Shown: positions 1 to 8,365, counted from the stretch's first letter. The stretch is 40,777 nt of DNA from an uncultured Candidatus Saccharibacteria bacterium (GCA_937858705.1 CALLZM010000014.1:1-40777), one strand, 5' to 3'. Made by a program: numbers and translations. The notes: a model not told the origin generated them from the letters alone.

Positions 1-20
1 TCGATGATAGTGATTTTCAT
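1..20 (-). CDS. gatD: Partial 5' end of GatD-like glutamine amidotransferase
   Basis: Only the first codons are in the window (MKITII). The ATG overlaps the murT stop codon as ATGA, the usual translational coupling. GatD is the glutaminase partner of MurT, and murT-gatD order is the rule in families that amidate lipid II. The call rests on position and six residues. Confidence 0.45.
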
Positions 21-1285
21 GAAATGTGCTCCAATTCCGTTTTGGTGCTAAGAATTTTACGGATAGAAAGCATGGCAGTGTAGGTGCAGTAAATGAGCTT
101 TGGCTGCTTTGGATTAGTAGCAAGCAGTGTGTGCAGTGCTTTTTCGAGTTCTGGTTCGATGCTAGAAGTTGCAATATTGTCGTAGCCTAGCCGCAGTGCC
201 ATGTCGTATGCTCGCACGCCACTAGTGACAGTGACGGTTTTTAGACGGGAAAAGTCGACATCCCATAGCCAGCTCATGTCGCGGCCATCGGCAAAGTTGT
301 CATTTATAGCAATCATGACACTATCCCTATCGCCTGCGAGGTTGAGTGCCAGTTGGAAGCCTTTTGGATTTTTGACAAGGAGGAGCGTCACGGGCGTACC
401 ATTTACGCTAACAGTTTCACCTCGTCCAAATGCTGGCTGAATAGTGCCGAGTGTTTCGACCAGCGCTCCATCGCTGTATTGAATATCATTGGTTTCGAGT
501 ATCTCTTTCGTGAGACTAAGAGCTGCTGCTGCGTTTTGTAAATTATAGACACCTTTAAGAGATGGAGAGGTCGTATAGGTTTTTTCACCTATAGTAAAAT
601 GCACTTCGTTGTCGGTAAAATCCTTTAGCAGCACGCTATTTTGATGGGGAGTATCCTCTTCCTGGATTGAATCTATTTGGTCGGAGCTTGCTATGAGGTG
701 TTTCGTCTGTTCACTCATGCCATAAAATACTGTCTTGGCGGTAAGCTTGGCGGCGATAGCCTGAAGGCGAAAATCGTCTTGGTTGATGACTACGCTATCG
801 GTCGTAGCCAGGGCGACTTTTTCCAGCAGCTTCGCAGTTTTATCTATTTCAGCGAATCTATCGAGTTGGTCGCGCATGACATTGAGCAGTAGGCTATAGC
901 GAGGCTGTACTTTTTCAATGAATCGTACCGCCCAGGCTTCATCGAGTTCTAGCACGGCGATGTCGGCGTTCAGCTTGCCGCGCATGTCGATTTCTCCTAA
1001 TAAAGCGGCAGCAACGCCACGAGGGAAATTACTCCCAGTACGATTGGTGAATACTTTTACTCCATTCGCTTCCAGCAGTTCCGTGACGATTTTTGTTGTA
1101 GTGGTTTTTCCGTTGGTGCCGCTGATGATGACAACGCCCATTGGCAGTGTGCTAAGTATATGCCGCAAAAAATCTGGGTCAATCTTTTCTACCACTAGCC
1201 CTGGCAATGCTGAGCCGCCGCCCCGAAGCGCTGCAACTTTTTTGAATGATTTACCGACGGCGATGGTGAAATATTTCTTGACCAT
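17..1285 (-). CDS. murT: Lipid II isoglutaminyl synthase subunit MurT (Mur ligase/DUF1727)
   Basis: A 422-aa Mur-ligase-type protein. MurT with GatD amidates the alpha-carboxylate of D-Glu in the lipid II stem peptide. The P-loop GTNGKTTTTK lies near residues 56-65, followed by the central ATPase domain. The C-terminal DUF1727 part holds the DGRDMSWLWDVDF stretch that carries the conserved catalytic Asp of MurT. The Cys4 zinc ribbon known from firmicute MurT is absent: the only cysteine visible is near the C-terminus. The ATG at 1285 is chosen over an in-frame ATG at 1315 because a TACAAT box lies 7 nt upstream of it, giving a leaderless start. The gene ends in an ATGA overlap with the gatD-like start. 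Confidence 0.88.
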   Translation of the reverse strand: MVKKYFTIAVGKSFKKVAALRGGGSALPGLVVEKIDPDFLRHILSTLPMGVVIISGTNGKTTTTKIVTELLEANGVKVFTNRTGSNFPRGVAAALLGEIDMRGKLNADIAVLELDEAWAVRFIEKVQPRYSLLLNVMRDQLDRFAEIDKTAKLLEKVALATTDSVVINQDDFRLQAIAAKLTAKTVFYGMSEQTKHLIASSDQIDSIQEEDTPHQNSVLLKDFTDNEVHFTIGEKTYTTSPSLKGVYNLQNAAAALSLTKEILETNDIQYSDGALVETLGTIQPAFGRGETVSVNGTPVTLLLVKNPKGFQLALNLAGDRDSVMIAINDNFADGRDMSWLWDVDFSRLKTVTVTSGVRAYDMALRLGYDNIATSSIEPELEKALHTLLATNPKQPKLIYCTYTAMLSIRKILSTKTELEHIS

Positions 1286-1292
1286 AATAACT

Positions 1293-1298
1293 ATTGTA
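1293..1298 (-). promoter_or_regulatory. Extended -10 box of murT
   Basis: TACAAT preceded by TGG (extended -10), ending 7 nt before the murT ATG, so the transcript would be leaderless. It lies back to back with the plus-strand promoter at 1325-1330. Confidence 0.65.
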
Positions 1299-1324
1299 CC
1301 ACTGTTTTGTGTCATAAGTTATGC

Positions 1325-1330
1325 TACAAT
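1325..1330 (+). promoter_or_regulatory. Extended -10 box of the small membrane gene and clp operon
   Basis: TGC-TACAAT with 6 nt between the box and the ATG at 1337; a leaderless start is predicted. Confidence 0.65.
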
Positions 1331-1336
1331 AAGCGT

Positions 1337-1720
1337 ATGCATATCGTGGGTTTGCTTGGTTGGTGGTATACGGGTGGTCTGAAAACAGCTCTTACGCGAG
1401 TTTTTGATAGACTCGCCAATTTATTTGATTATTTTTCTATTGATATTTTGCTTCGGACGCTATTTGCGCCATTCCGCCAAATTTCTGCTGGCAAGGTTCG
1501 TGGACCAATTGGCGTACAATTACGAGCTTTTGTCGATCGATTGATATCGCGCATCATTGGCGCTATTGTTCGCTCTATGATAATAGTAATTGGCATCGTC
1601 GCTATACTATTCGCTGTTTTGTTGGGTGTACTATATGTAGTCGTGTGGCTTGCCGCGCCAGCGCTACCGGTAGTTGGGTTGAGCTTGATGGCAGTAGGGT
1701 GGATACCATGGCATCTATAG
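1337..1720 (+). CDS. Small membrane protein of unknown function, paired with the Clp-like ATPase
   Basis: A 127-aa protein. The N-terminal 65 residues look amphipathic (WWYTGGLKTALTRVFDRL, then LLRTLFAPFRQ). Two hydrophobic segments follow at about residues 66-95 and 97-122, with little between them. No enzymatic motif is visible. The ATG at 1337 is chosen because it sits 6 nt after a TACAAT box; an in-frame ATG at 1307 lies upstream of that promoter. The stop overlaps the start of the Clp-like gene by 13 nt, so the two are translationally coupled. A partner or membrane platform for the ATPase is inference only. Confidence 0.7.
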   Translation: MHIVGLLGWWYTGGLKTALTRVFDRLANLFDYFSIDILLRTLFAPFRQISAGKVRGPIGVQLRAFVDRLISRIIGAIVRSMIIVIGIVAILFAVLLGVLYVVVWLAAPALPVVGLSLMAVGWIPWHL

Positions 1721-4122
1721 GTTTTAATTATCATAGCTACCGAGCGCACAAGGCTCGCCTAGGGGTAGCGCTGGGCAGCTCTCGCAAATTGTTGTCATTA
1801 CTGTTTTGGGTGATGCTCGCGAGCGGTATAGTTGCTTTGGTGTTGGGCGAACGGTTCGGCTGGCTATTGCTCGGTTTGGCGACGCTGCCGTATATGCTGA
1901 AAGAATGGTATGATGGCGAGCTAAAACACGCACCGAACGGTAAAGGCACTTCGGCTGACGATCATATATCGGCCGATATATTAGGGCGGTTGCCGAAAAA
2001 TCCTTCGCCTCGTGATATCGCTCGAGCAGTCGCGCAAGTGTCTGGCGGCGTGTTTATGGGCGCACGATTTGGCTTGACTCCGGCTCTGATGGAGCAAATT
2101 ACTTCCGAAAATCCTGACGACTCGGCAGCTATATGGGAGGAAGCTGAGGTAATTCGCAGTATGACGGGCTCTGATCGCTACACCGGGAGTGTACTCTCGA
2201 CAGCGTTAATACGACAATTCCCTAACTATCAGCAGCTTATTGGACAGATTTATCTCGATGATGACGATCTCATTGCCGGCGTGGTGTGGCAAAAACATCT
2301 CCGGGAGCTCATCAATAACCATCGACGGCCAGTTCGTACGGGCGGTATCGCTCGAGATTGGTCATTCGGCTATATCCCGATGCTTGAGCGGTTCGGGCAC
2401 AATATCAGCGCTACCGTCATGAATTCGCTTTCAGCGGTAGACTTGGCTTCGCACACTGCCGTCATCGATCAATTGACCGATATCTTTGGCAATGCTGGTC
2501 GCCAAAACGCTGCCTTGGTAGGGCGAACTGGCTCTGGTAGGACGACGGTTATTCACGCATTTGCCAGGCGCTTGCTCGATGCGCAGTCGAAACTGCCAGA
2601 AAGCTTGAAATTTCGTCAGGTGTTTATCCTCGACGCTACTTCTCTTATTGCCGCCGCACCCGGTCGGGGCGAGCTGGAAGAGCTTATCATGCGAGTGTTG
2701 GGAGAAGCCTATAGCGCCAAAAACATCATCATTTGCCTCGATAACGCACAGCTCTTTTTCGAGGAAGGTGTCGGCTCGGTCGACCTGTCGAATACTTTGC
2801 AGCCTATTTTAGAAGCGGGTAATTTACGAGTGATATTGTCTATCGATGAGCAGCAATTTTTACAGATTGGTCAGCGAAATCCAGGTATTGTAAATGCGCT
2901 GAATCGTATCACCGTACAGCCGAGTAATAAAGAAGAGACTATGCGTGTTATGCAGGAGCAGCTTATTTCAAGTGAGTTTGCTCGAAAAGTCACCTATACC
3001 TACCAGGCTTTGAAGGAAATTTATCGTTTGAGCGAGCGCTATGTGCATGATATTGCTCAGCCAGGCAAAGCTATGAAACTATTGGAAGCGGCAGCGGGGT
3101 ATCATGAAAATGGACTAGTGACGATGAACTCCGTACAACAGGCTATAGAAAAAACACTGGATGTAAAGGTGAGCGTGGCGACTGATATTGCCGACCGTGA
3201 TCGTCTATTGAATCTTGAGCAACTCATTCACGAACGAATGATCAACCAAACAAGGGCGGTGCAAGTGGTCAGTGATGCACTTCGAAGGGCGCGCGCTGGC
3301 GTACGAAATGAAAATCGCCCCATTGGTACCTTCTTGTTTTTGGGCCCAACTGGTGTGGGTAAAACAGAACTGGCAAAAGCCTTGGCGGAGGTATATTTTG
3401 GCGGCGAGAATAAAATAGTGCGCCTTGACCTCAATGAATTTGTGCGGCCAGAAGATGTCAGTCGTTTGATCGCCGATGGCGCTACCGATCCGCATAGCTT
3501 GACTGCCCAGGTAATGAAGCAGCCGTTTAGTGTGGTATTGCTCGACGAGATAGAAAAGGCTGCGCCTGAGGTATTGGCGACGCTATTGCAGCTACTCGAT
3601 GAAGGAATTTTGCGCGATATCAAAAACCGTGAAGTGAGTTTTCGCGACGCCATCGTTATCGCTACCAGTAACGCCGGGGCTGATAGAGTGCGAGAATATA
3701 TCGAGCGAGGGTACGATATTCGCCAGTTTGAGGCGCAATTTGTCGATGAGCTCATCAGTTCAAATCAATTTCGGCCAGAATTTTTGAACCGTTTTGATGA
3801 GATATGCGTCTTTACGCCACTGTCTAAGCCAGACCTCTTGCAGGTGATTGACCTCATACTCATTGGTGTTAATAAAACGCTTGAACCACAAAAAATCAGT
3901 GTAGTGGTAGATGAAGCAGGCAAACAATTGCTGGTTGACGCTGGCTACGATCCGCGCCTTGGCGCACGACCAATGCGTCGAGTAGTACAAAAAGCAGTTG
4001 AAAATACTGTAGCCAAGCAGTTACTGGCAGGGAGCATCGAGCCGGGCTCGACAACCACTATAACCGTTGAGCAAATCAGTGAAGCTCTAGGTAGCGCAAG
4101 CGAAAAACTTGACAAAGCATAA
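1708..4122 (+). CDS. Membrane-anchored Clp/Hsp100-like AAA+ ATPase with degenerate first ATPase domain
   Basis: An 804-aa protein with ClpA/B/C architecture. Two hydrophobic segments (about residues 30-50 and 53-68) replace a free N-terminus and predict membrane anchoring. An unrecognised helical region of about 120 residues follows. The first AAA+ domain has a Walker A with Arg for Lys (GRTGSGRT, 272-279) and a Walker B with Asp-Asn (345-346) in place of Asp-Glu. The second domain is intact: GPTGVGKT at 546-553, LLDEIEK with Asp613/Glu614, sensor ATSNAG, and the D2 small-domain signature GYDPRLGARPMRR. I see no IGF/IGL ClpP-docking loop between sensor 1 and the RPEFLNRFDE motif, so a disaggregase or remodelling role seems likelier than proteolysis. 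The ATG at 1708 is preferred; the longer frame reads back through the preceding gene. Confidence 0.82.
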   Translation: MASIGFNYHSYRAHKARLGVALGSSRKLLSLLFWVMLASGIVALVLGERFGWLLLGLATLPYMLKEWYDGELKHAPNGKGTSADDHISADILGRLPKNPSPRDIARAVAQVSGGVFMGARFGLTPALMEQITSENPDDSAAIWEEAEVIRSMTGSDRYTGSVLSTALIRQFPNYQQLIGQIYLDDDDLIAGVVWQKHLRELINNHRRPVRTGGIARDWSFGYIPMLERFGHNISATVMNSLSAVDLASHTAVIDQLTDIFGNAGRQNAALVGRTGSGRTTVIHAFARRLLDAQSKLPESLKFRQVFILDATSLIAAAPGRGELEELIMRVLGEAYSAKNIIICLDNAQLFFEEGVGSVDLSNTLQPILEAGNLRVILSIDEQQFLQIGQRNPGIVNALNRITVQPSNKEETMRVMQEQLISSEFARKVTYTYQALKEIYRLSERYVHDIAQPGKAMKLLEAAAGYHENGLVTMNSVQQAIEKTLDVKVSVATDIADRDRLLNLEQLIHERMINQTRAVQVVSDALRRARAGVRNENRPIGTFLFLGPTGVGKTELAKALAEVYFGGENKIVRLDLNEFVRPEDVSRLIADGATDPHSLTAQVMKQPFSVVLLDEIEKAAPEVLATLLQLLDEGILRDIKNREVSFRDAIVIATSNAGADRVREYIERGYDIRQFEAQFVDELISSNQFRPEFLNRFDEICVFTPLSKPDLLQVIDLILIGVNKTLEPQKISVVVDEAGKQLLVDAGYDPRLGARPMRRVVQKAVENTVAKQLLAGSIEPGSTTTITVEQISEALGSASEKLDKA

Positions 4123-4191
4123 GCGTATATGCTATAGTAAAATATAGCCGAACACCACATCGGAAGTTTTTCAGTTACGCGAGTACGCGAC

Positions 4192-5955
4192 TTACTTGCC
4201 GCTTTGTGGGAACAAGAACTTCAAATAGTCTTTTACCATGCGTGCGCCAGAAATGATAGGTAAGTAGGCTATGAGCTGCTTGTGGACATTTTCAACGAGG
4301 AGGTGGTCATCCGCAAGGATAGCACCAGCGGCTCGCATATTGCTGTAGAGTGATTCTACCTCTTCGTGATAATTCTTGCCAACGACTTCAAGGCAGGCGA
4401 TTGGTTTGATGTCGGCCACGCCACCATCGCTAGTGCTGATGAGCATTTTGAGATTGGCGATATCTTTTTCCCATGAGGTACCACAGGCTTCAAGGCCAAT
4501 GATCGGTACATTTATGGCGGTATCGGCACCTATGGCCAAAGCACGGCCAAGCTCTTCATCGTAATCTTGTATGTAATGCACGCGGTTTCGTAGCTCTTCA
4601 TCTTGGTCGATCTGCCCAAGGATATTGCGCAAACGGTCGTACATGACAAAATCGCCTTGGTGTACCTTGCCCGCCAATATGTAGTGGGCATTGTGTTCTA
4701 CTAAAATTCGCTTCAGTTCTTCGGTATCTTCAAACGGCATGAATGGTCGTTTGTAGTCGGCGAAACGGCGTTTGAAGTCGAACAGAATCGCCTCTTCCGG
4801 TATGTGAACAGGGTTGCCGTATTGGTCCATGCGGCGGCCCAAGATGTCGTTCATGGTTTGGCGAGCAAGTTTTTTCAAGCTGCGGATTTCGTCGGCGGTG
4901 ATAGTGGCTATTTTTGCTTCATAATCTTCGGTTGGAAGGCCAAATTTATCGATGATATCTTTTTCCTGATAGAGTTTGAGGGTTTCTGGTAACACCCAAG
5001 TTTCCATATCGATACCATTGGTGACGGCATGGAATTTTACCTTATCGCCATTTTTATCACGGAAGTTAGCTACTTGGGCGTGAAGGCGACTTACGCCATT
5101 TTTGGCCTCAGTTAGCTCGATAGCGAGAATGTTTGGACGAATGAAATCACCATGGAATTGGTCGGATACCCAGCCACGAACAGCGCGGCTTTTGATGTTT
5201 GGCATAACATAACGGTCGAACTGCGAGCGAGAGAACTCGGCTTCGGCGGCTTGCACAAGCGTATGATTTGTGTACAGTGTGTGCTTACGAACATATACGA
5301 TGGCTTCGTAGAGGTTCATACCGTTCGAACAGAGCTCATCGAGGCGGGCAAGAGCAGCAAAAATGGTCGCTGTTTCGTTGAGCTGAATGACAGCTGGTTT
5401 GATACCGGCGACTTTTAGGGCTTTGTAGCCACCAAAGCCAAGAGCCACTTCTTGGTATAGGCGATGGTCACCACTGCCGAGCCCTTGGTATAACTCACCA
5501 AAGTTTGACTCGCCAATCGTGATAAACTGTGTCGAGCCAAGCTGTTTGCGGAAAATATCGAGTTCGGTGCCAAAGCCGTGATCGGTGGTGATGGTGACGG
5601 TGTCGATATACTCGAAGCCGTATTTTCGCGGCGATACAGGGATGGAATATTCTGACTGTGCGAGGCCATTGATGGTTTGGTGTAGCTCTGAGCGGTAGAA
5701 AGGCGTAACTACGACAAATGGAATGTCGAGCTGCTGAGCAACGCGGCGGGTATCGGCCGCCAAAACACCAAGGCCACCACCGCCTTTGATGCCGTTTTCT
5801 TTGTCGTAAATTTCCATTGTCCAATATACATATGGACGAGTATCCGACAACTGATGAGTGAGTGACTGGCGGTTGATCGCTTCATAAAAATCAGAAGCGT
5901 CCTCAATATCTTGCGGTTGATAATTTGTGTTGTTGCGATATATATTTTGATCCAT
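4192..5955 (-). CDS. glgP: Short-form alpha-glucan phosphorylase
   Basis: A 587-aa GT35 enzyme releasing glucose-1-phosphate from alpha-1,4-glucans using pyridoxal phosphate. Family motifs include GGGGLGVLAADT near residue 60, TLYTNHTLVQAAEAEFS, NGVSRLHAQV and VTNGID. The PLP segment starts EACGTS (about 489) and continues to NLKM with the likely Schiff-base Lys near 503, then TSDGG. It holds about five extra residues (WEKDIA) compared with the usual GTS-x-MK spacing. The length fits the short bacterial/archaeal branch rather than the roughly 800-aa form. The start is supported by an AAAAGGG stretch 4 nt upstream and by a TGC-TATACT promoter at 5993-5998, so unlike many neighbours this mRNA has a leader of about 30 nt. 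Confidence 0.88.
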   Translation of the reverse strand: MDQNIYRNNTNYQPQDIEDASDFYEAINRQSLTHQLSDTRPYVYWTMEIYDKENGIKGGGGLGVLAADTRRVAQQLDIPFVVVTPFYRSELHQTINGLAQSEYSIPVSPRKYGFEYIDTVTITTDHGFGTELDIFRKQLGSTQFITIGESNFGELYQGLGSGDHRLYQEVALGFGGYKALKVAGIKPAVIQLNETATIFAALARLDELCSNGMNLYEAIVYVRKHTLYTNHTLVQAAEAEFSRSQFDRYVMPNIKSRAVRGWVSDQFHGDFIRPNILAIELTEAKNGVSRLHAQVANFRDKNGDKVKFHAVTNGIDMETWVLPETLKLYQEKDIIDKFGLPTEDYEAKIATITADEIRSLKKLARQTMNDILGRRMDQYGNPVHIPEEAILFDFKRRFADYKRPFMPFEDTEELKRILVEHNAHYILAGKVHQGDFVMYDRLRNILGQIDQDEELRNRVHYIQDYDEELGRALAIGADTAINVPIIGLEACGTSWEKDIANLKMLISTSDGGVADIKPIACLEVVGKNYHEEVESLYSNMRAAGAILADDHLLVENVHKQLIAYLPIISGARMVKDYLKFLFPQSGK

Positions 5956-5992
5956 GATGCCCTTTTTGGATGTTTATGAAATACTTGTGCTT

Positions 5993-5998
5993 AGTATA
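5993..5998 (-). promoter_or_regulatory. Extended -10 box of glgP
   Basis: TGC-TATACT on the minus strand about 37 nt before the start codon; the leader carries a purine-rich SD-like stretch. Confidence 0.5.
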
Positions 5999-6061
5999 GC
6001 ATGAAAGCGGAAAAACAAATAGCGGTATTTGCCATATCTACTCGAGCTCTATCGATGGTGG

Positions 6062-6067
6062 TAAAAT
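6062..6067 (+). promoter_or_regulatory. Extended -10 box of the S66 peptidase gene
   Basis: TGG-TAAAAT ending 7 nt before the GTG start at 6075. Confidence 0.55.
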
Positions 6068-6074
6068 AGAGCAT

Positions 6075-7115
6075 GTGAAAGAGTTTCAGAGACTTCCCAA
6101 GCTTCAACTGGGCGACCAAGTTGGTATCATCTCGCCATCTGCTGGACTGCCTGGTTTATTTCCGTGGGTGCAAGATTTGGGGCTGGAACGAATGCGCGAT
6201 GTTTTCGGCCTTACGCCCAAAGAATATCCGACGACACGCCAGATGGGCTCGTCGCTAGAAGACCGCGCAAGAGATGTCATGGCGGCATTTGCCGACTCGA
6301 AAAATAAAGCGGTGTTTGCTTCTATCGGCGGCTCCGATCAGATAAAGCTTATCAAATACCTCGACCCGCAAGTATTCATCGACAACTCGAAGCCATTTTT
6401 CGGCTTTAGCGACAACACGCATTTACACAATTTTCTCTGGAACTTGGGTATACCGTCGTATTATGGCGGTGGCGTGATGAATCAATTTGGTATGAACGGC
6501 AGCATGTTTGATATGACGGTCAATTCCATACGACATGCACTATTTGATGAGGGTGAGTTCGAGCTGGAAGTAGCGAGTGAGTATAACGACATAGGTTTGG
6601 GCTGGGACGATAGAGAGAATCTCAAAAAACAACGCTTTTTGGAGCCAAATGAAGGTCTGATATGGAATGGCGACAACGATGCGGAGGGTATTTTATGGGG
6701 CGGATGCGTCGAGAGCCTCATAGTGCAAGTCGCTACCGCACTGTATTTACCAAAAGATGAAGCGTTAGACGGCACAATTCTAGTGCTAGAAACCGCTGAA
6801 GATATACCAGAACATTGGATTATGAAATATCTGCTGACTGGTTTTGGTGAGCGAGGGTGGTTTGACAAATTTCAAGCTGTTTTGGTTGGTCGTCCTAAAG
6901 CCTGGGAGTTCAATAAGCAAAATACCACCGAATGGAAGGCTGCTTACAAAAAAGAGCAGCAACAAACAGTTATCGATACAGTTCGGCAATACAACAAGGA
7001 AATTCCAATCGTACAAAATCTTGATATCGGACATACTGATCCGCAGGTCGTATTGCCATTTGGGCATAAGGCTCGTGTGTTGGCGAGTGAACGCAAGGTG
7101 TGCTTGAATTACTGA
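6075..7115 (+). CDS. S66-family peptidase (LD-carboxypeptidase/MccF-like)
   Basis: A 346-aa serine peptidase of the LdcA/MccF family. Members cleave the L,D bond of muropeptide tetrapeptides or, in MccF, inactivate microcin C-type compounds. Visible features: GDQVGIISPSAG near residue 18, IGGSDQIKLIKYLD (nucleophile-elbow region, about 83-97), FFGFSDNTHLHNFLW, LETAEDIPEHW (the likely catalytic Glu), and GHTDPQVVLPFG near residue 320 with the catalytic His. The long middle segment and the His motif resemble the MccF-like branch more than classical LdcA. The start is GTG at 6075, chosen because it lies 7 nt after a TAAAAT box; the ATG at 6073 is out of frame. There is no signal peptide, so the protein acts in the cytoplasm, in muropeptide recycling or self-protection. 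Confidence 0.85.
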   Translation: MKEFQRLPKLQLGDQVGIISPSAGLPGLFPWVQDLGLERMRDVFGLTPKEYPTTRQMGSSLEDRARDVMAAFADSKNKAVFASIGGSDQIKLIKYLDPQVFIDNSKPFFGFSDNTHLHNFLWNLGIPSYYGGGVMNQFGMNGSMFDMTVNSIRHALFDEGEFELEVASEYNDIGLGWDDRENLKKQRFLEPNEGLIWNGDNDAEGILWGGCVESLIVQVATALYLPKDEALDGTILVLETAEDIPEHWIMKYLLTGFGERGWFDKFQAVLVGRPKAWEFNKQNTTEWKAAYKKEQQQTVIDTVRQYNKEIPIVQNLDIGHTDPQVVLPFGHKARVLASERKVCLNY

Positions 7116-7127
7116 GTGGCATAAAGA

Positions 7128-7290
7128 AGTTTATTTTCAACAAAAAGTGCAACATTGTGAACTCCAAGAATTGCCCTTGGAATTGTAGTAGCAAATCACC
7201 TTTTTCTCATCTGTTGGAGGTACGACCTTCTGGAGCTCTTCTGGAGCCGTGAACTTCAGAAAGGCATTGTAGTTTTTGATTAACCGCCCA
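7128..7290 (-). pseudogene. Possible remnant of a minus-strand coding region
   Basis: Most of the 193-nt gap between the peptidase and the next plus-strand gene. Minus-strand translation gives a protein-like tail (FLKFTAPEELQKVVPPTDEK, then CYYNSKGNSWSSQC) ending at TGA. No in-frame start exists between this tail and the promoter of the plus-strand gene. It may be the truncated 3' end of a lost gene, or chance. Confidence 0.2.
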
Positions 7291-7296
7291 AAATGA

Positions 7297-7302
7297 TAAA
7301 AT
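7297..7302 (+). promoter_or_regulatory. Extended -10 box of the 7309 operon
   Basis: TGA-TAAAAT, 6 nt before the ATG at 7309. Confidence 0.55.
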
Positions 7303-7308
7303 AGGACT

Positions 7309-7761
7309 ATGGGTATGGGCCAATATTTATACCGCGAAAGCTGGCTTGACGACGACGATGTTGAGATTGTCGTGAAAAAAGCCGGCAAGGCTGTTCCGCT
7401 GACAAATCCTAGCGAGTTGGTGGAGGAGGTGGCCGAATGGCGCAAGGCCTACCAAATTCACTATTGGTTTCAGAAATCTTATACAGCTGAGGGCGGCGGC
7501 GAGATTGATGATGACACACGGGTTTATGCTGATGTGGAAGATATCAAGGAGCTGCTGAATGTGGTAGGCGCTGTATTGAAAGATAAAAGCAAGGCGAGCG
7601 AATTACTGCCATACAACTCTAAAAACGACAAAGGTTCCTACAGCGAGCACTACTACTGGCAGCTGGAAGATACGAAAGAGATGCTCGAAAAAGTAGTCGA
7701 GCAGCATGACAGCCGTGTGCTGAGCGGGTCGTCGTATTATCGGTACGAGGTATCGCAGTAG
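7309..7761 (+). CDS. Uncharacterised phage-type protein, possible partner of the downstream nuclease
   Basis: A 150-aa acidic soluble protein. The pattern EWRKAYQIHYWF, then YADVEDIKELLNVV, then VLKDKSKASELLPYNS and YYWQLEDTKEMLEK matches, from memory, a widespread uncharacterised phage/prophage family whose members share RKaNaIHkWF and a SELLPT element. No catalytic motif is evident. Start: ATG 6 nt after TAAAAT. It is followed after 7 nt by the CdiA_C-like nuclease gene, so the two are probably co-transcribed. An antitoxin or immunity role is speculation from position and acidity. Confidence 0.55.
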   Translation: MGMGQYLYRESWLDDDDVEIVVKKAGKAVPLTNPSELVEEVAEWRKAYQIHYWFQKSYTAEGGGEIDDDTRVYADVEDIKELLNVVGAVLKDKSKASELLPYNSKNDKGSYSEHYYWQLEDTKEMLEKVVEQHDSRVLSGSSYYRYEVSQ

Positions 7762-7768
7762 GTAATTT

Positions 7769-8155
7769 ATGCCCAAAAAGAAATACGAAGTCATCGTCAA
7801 AACTAGCATCGATGACGCACCAGAAATCCATGAAATGTCGGCTGCGCTTATCTTGGCGTATCACTTCAAAACCGATGTTATCTTCTTGCGTGTGCAGCAT
7901 GGCAGAACGCCAGATGTAGATATAAAAGGCACAAAATGGGAAATCAAAAGTCCACTCGGCGATGGCAGACGAACGATTGACAACAACTTCAGCGAAGCTC
8001 GCGGACAATCAAAGAATATTGTCATCGACTTGCGCCGCACCAAAATGCACCAAGCAAAAGCAAATGCTCGCATACGGTATTACCTATCAACCCCGCATAA
8101 CTTTAAACAAGTACTTGTAATCACTAAAAACAAAAAAGTGGTTGTCATTTTGTAG
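7769..8155 (+). CDS. Stand-alone CdiA_C-like PD-(D/E)XK nuclease domain protein
   Basis: A 128-aa basic protein. The core reads PDVDIKG then TKWEIKSPLGDG, then an NNFSEARGQSKNIVIDLRR segment. This is the pattern of the CdiA C-terminal tRNase fold found in contact-dependent inhibition toxins and in some phage minor-head proteins: an Asp (49 or 51), then Glu58-x-Lys60, then a helix with A-x-x-Q-S and an IVIDL strand. Here the domain stands alone, without a secretion scaffold or signal peptide. It is 7 nt downstream of the acidic 7309 protein. Nuclease activity is inferred from the preserved D...ExK; the target is unknown. Confidence 0.6.
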   Translation: MPKKKYEVIVKTSIDDAPEIHEMSAALILAYHFKTDVIFLRVQHGRTPDVDIKGTKWEIKSPLGDGRRTIDNNFSEARGQSKNIVIDLRRTKMHQAKANARIRYYLSTPHNFKQVLVITKNKKVVVIL

Positions 8156-8185
8156 CAACTGTGCTATTATAAAAATACAAAAGGC

Positions 8186-8365
8186 GTGCAAGATACTGAA
8201 CTGAATCAAGCGCGTCTTTTACTTTTGATACCATACATCTATGGATGCATTTTTGGGATTACATTAGCAGCTATCGTCTTATGTATGTTTTGGCGTTCTG
8301 AAACACATAAGCCAGATCCTTGTGAATTACGGTGGAATGCCGTAAAGGCGAGGCGGAATAGATAA
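8186..8365 (+). CDS. Short single-span membrane ORF
   Basis: A 59-codon ORF with a GTG start and one hydrophobic segment (about residues 12-34) followed by a short basic tail ending KARRNR. A TATTAT box lies at 8165-8170, 15 nt upstream. There is no convincing SD and I recognise no family. The ORF sits right after the nuclease gene and may be a small accessory or a decayed gene. Confidence 0.35.
   Translation: MQDTELNQARLLLLIPYIYGCIFGITLAAIVLCMFWRSETHKPDPCELRWNAVKARRNR

Noticed and set aside
4123-4191. Terminator between the clp-like gene and glgP
   Set aside because: Only a 4-bp stem before a short T-run on the plus strand and a CGCG hairpin without T-run on the minus strand; too weak to annotate.
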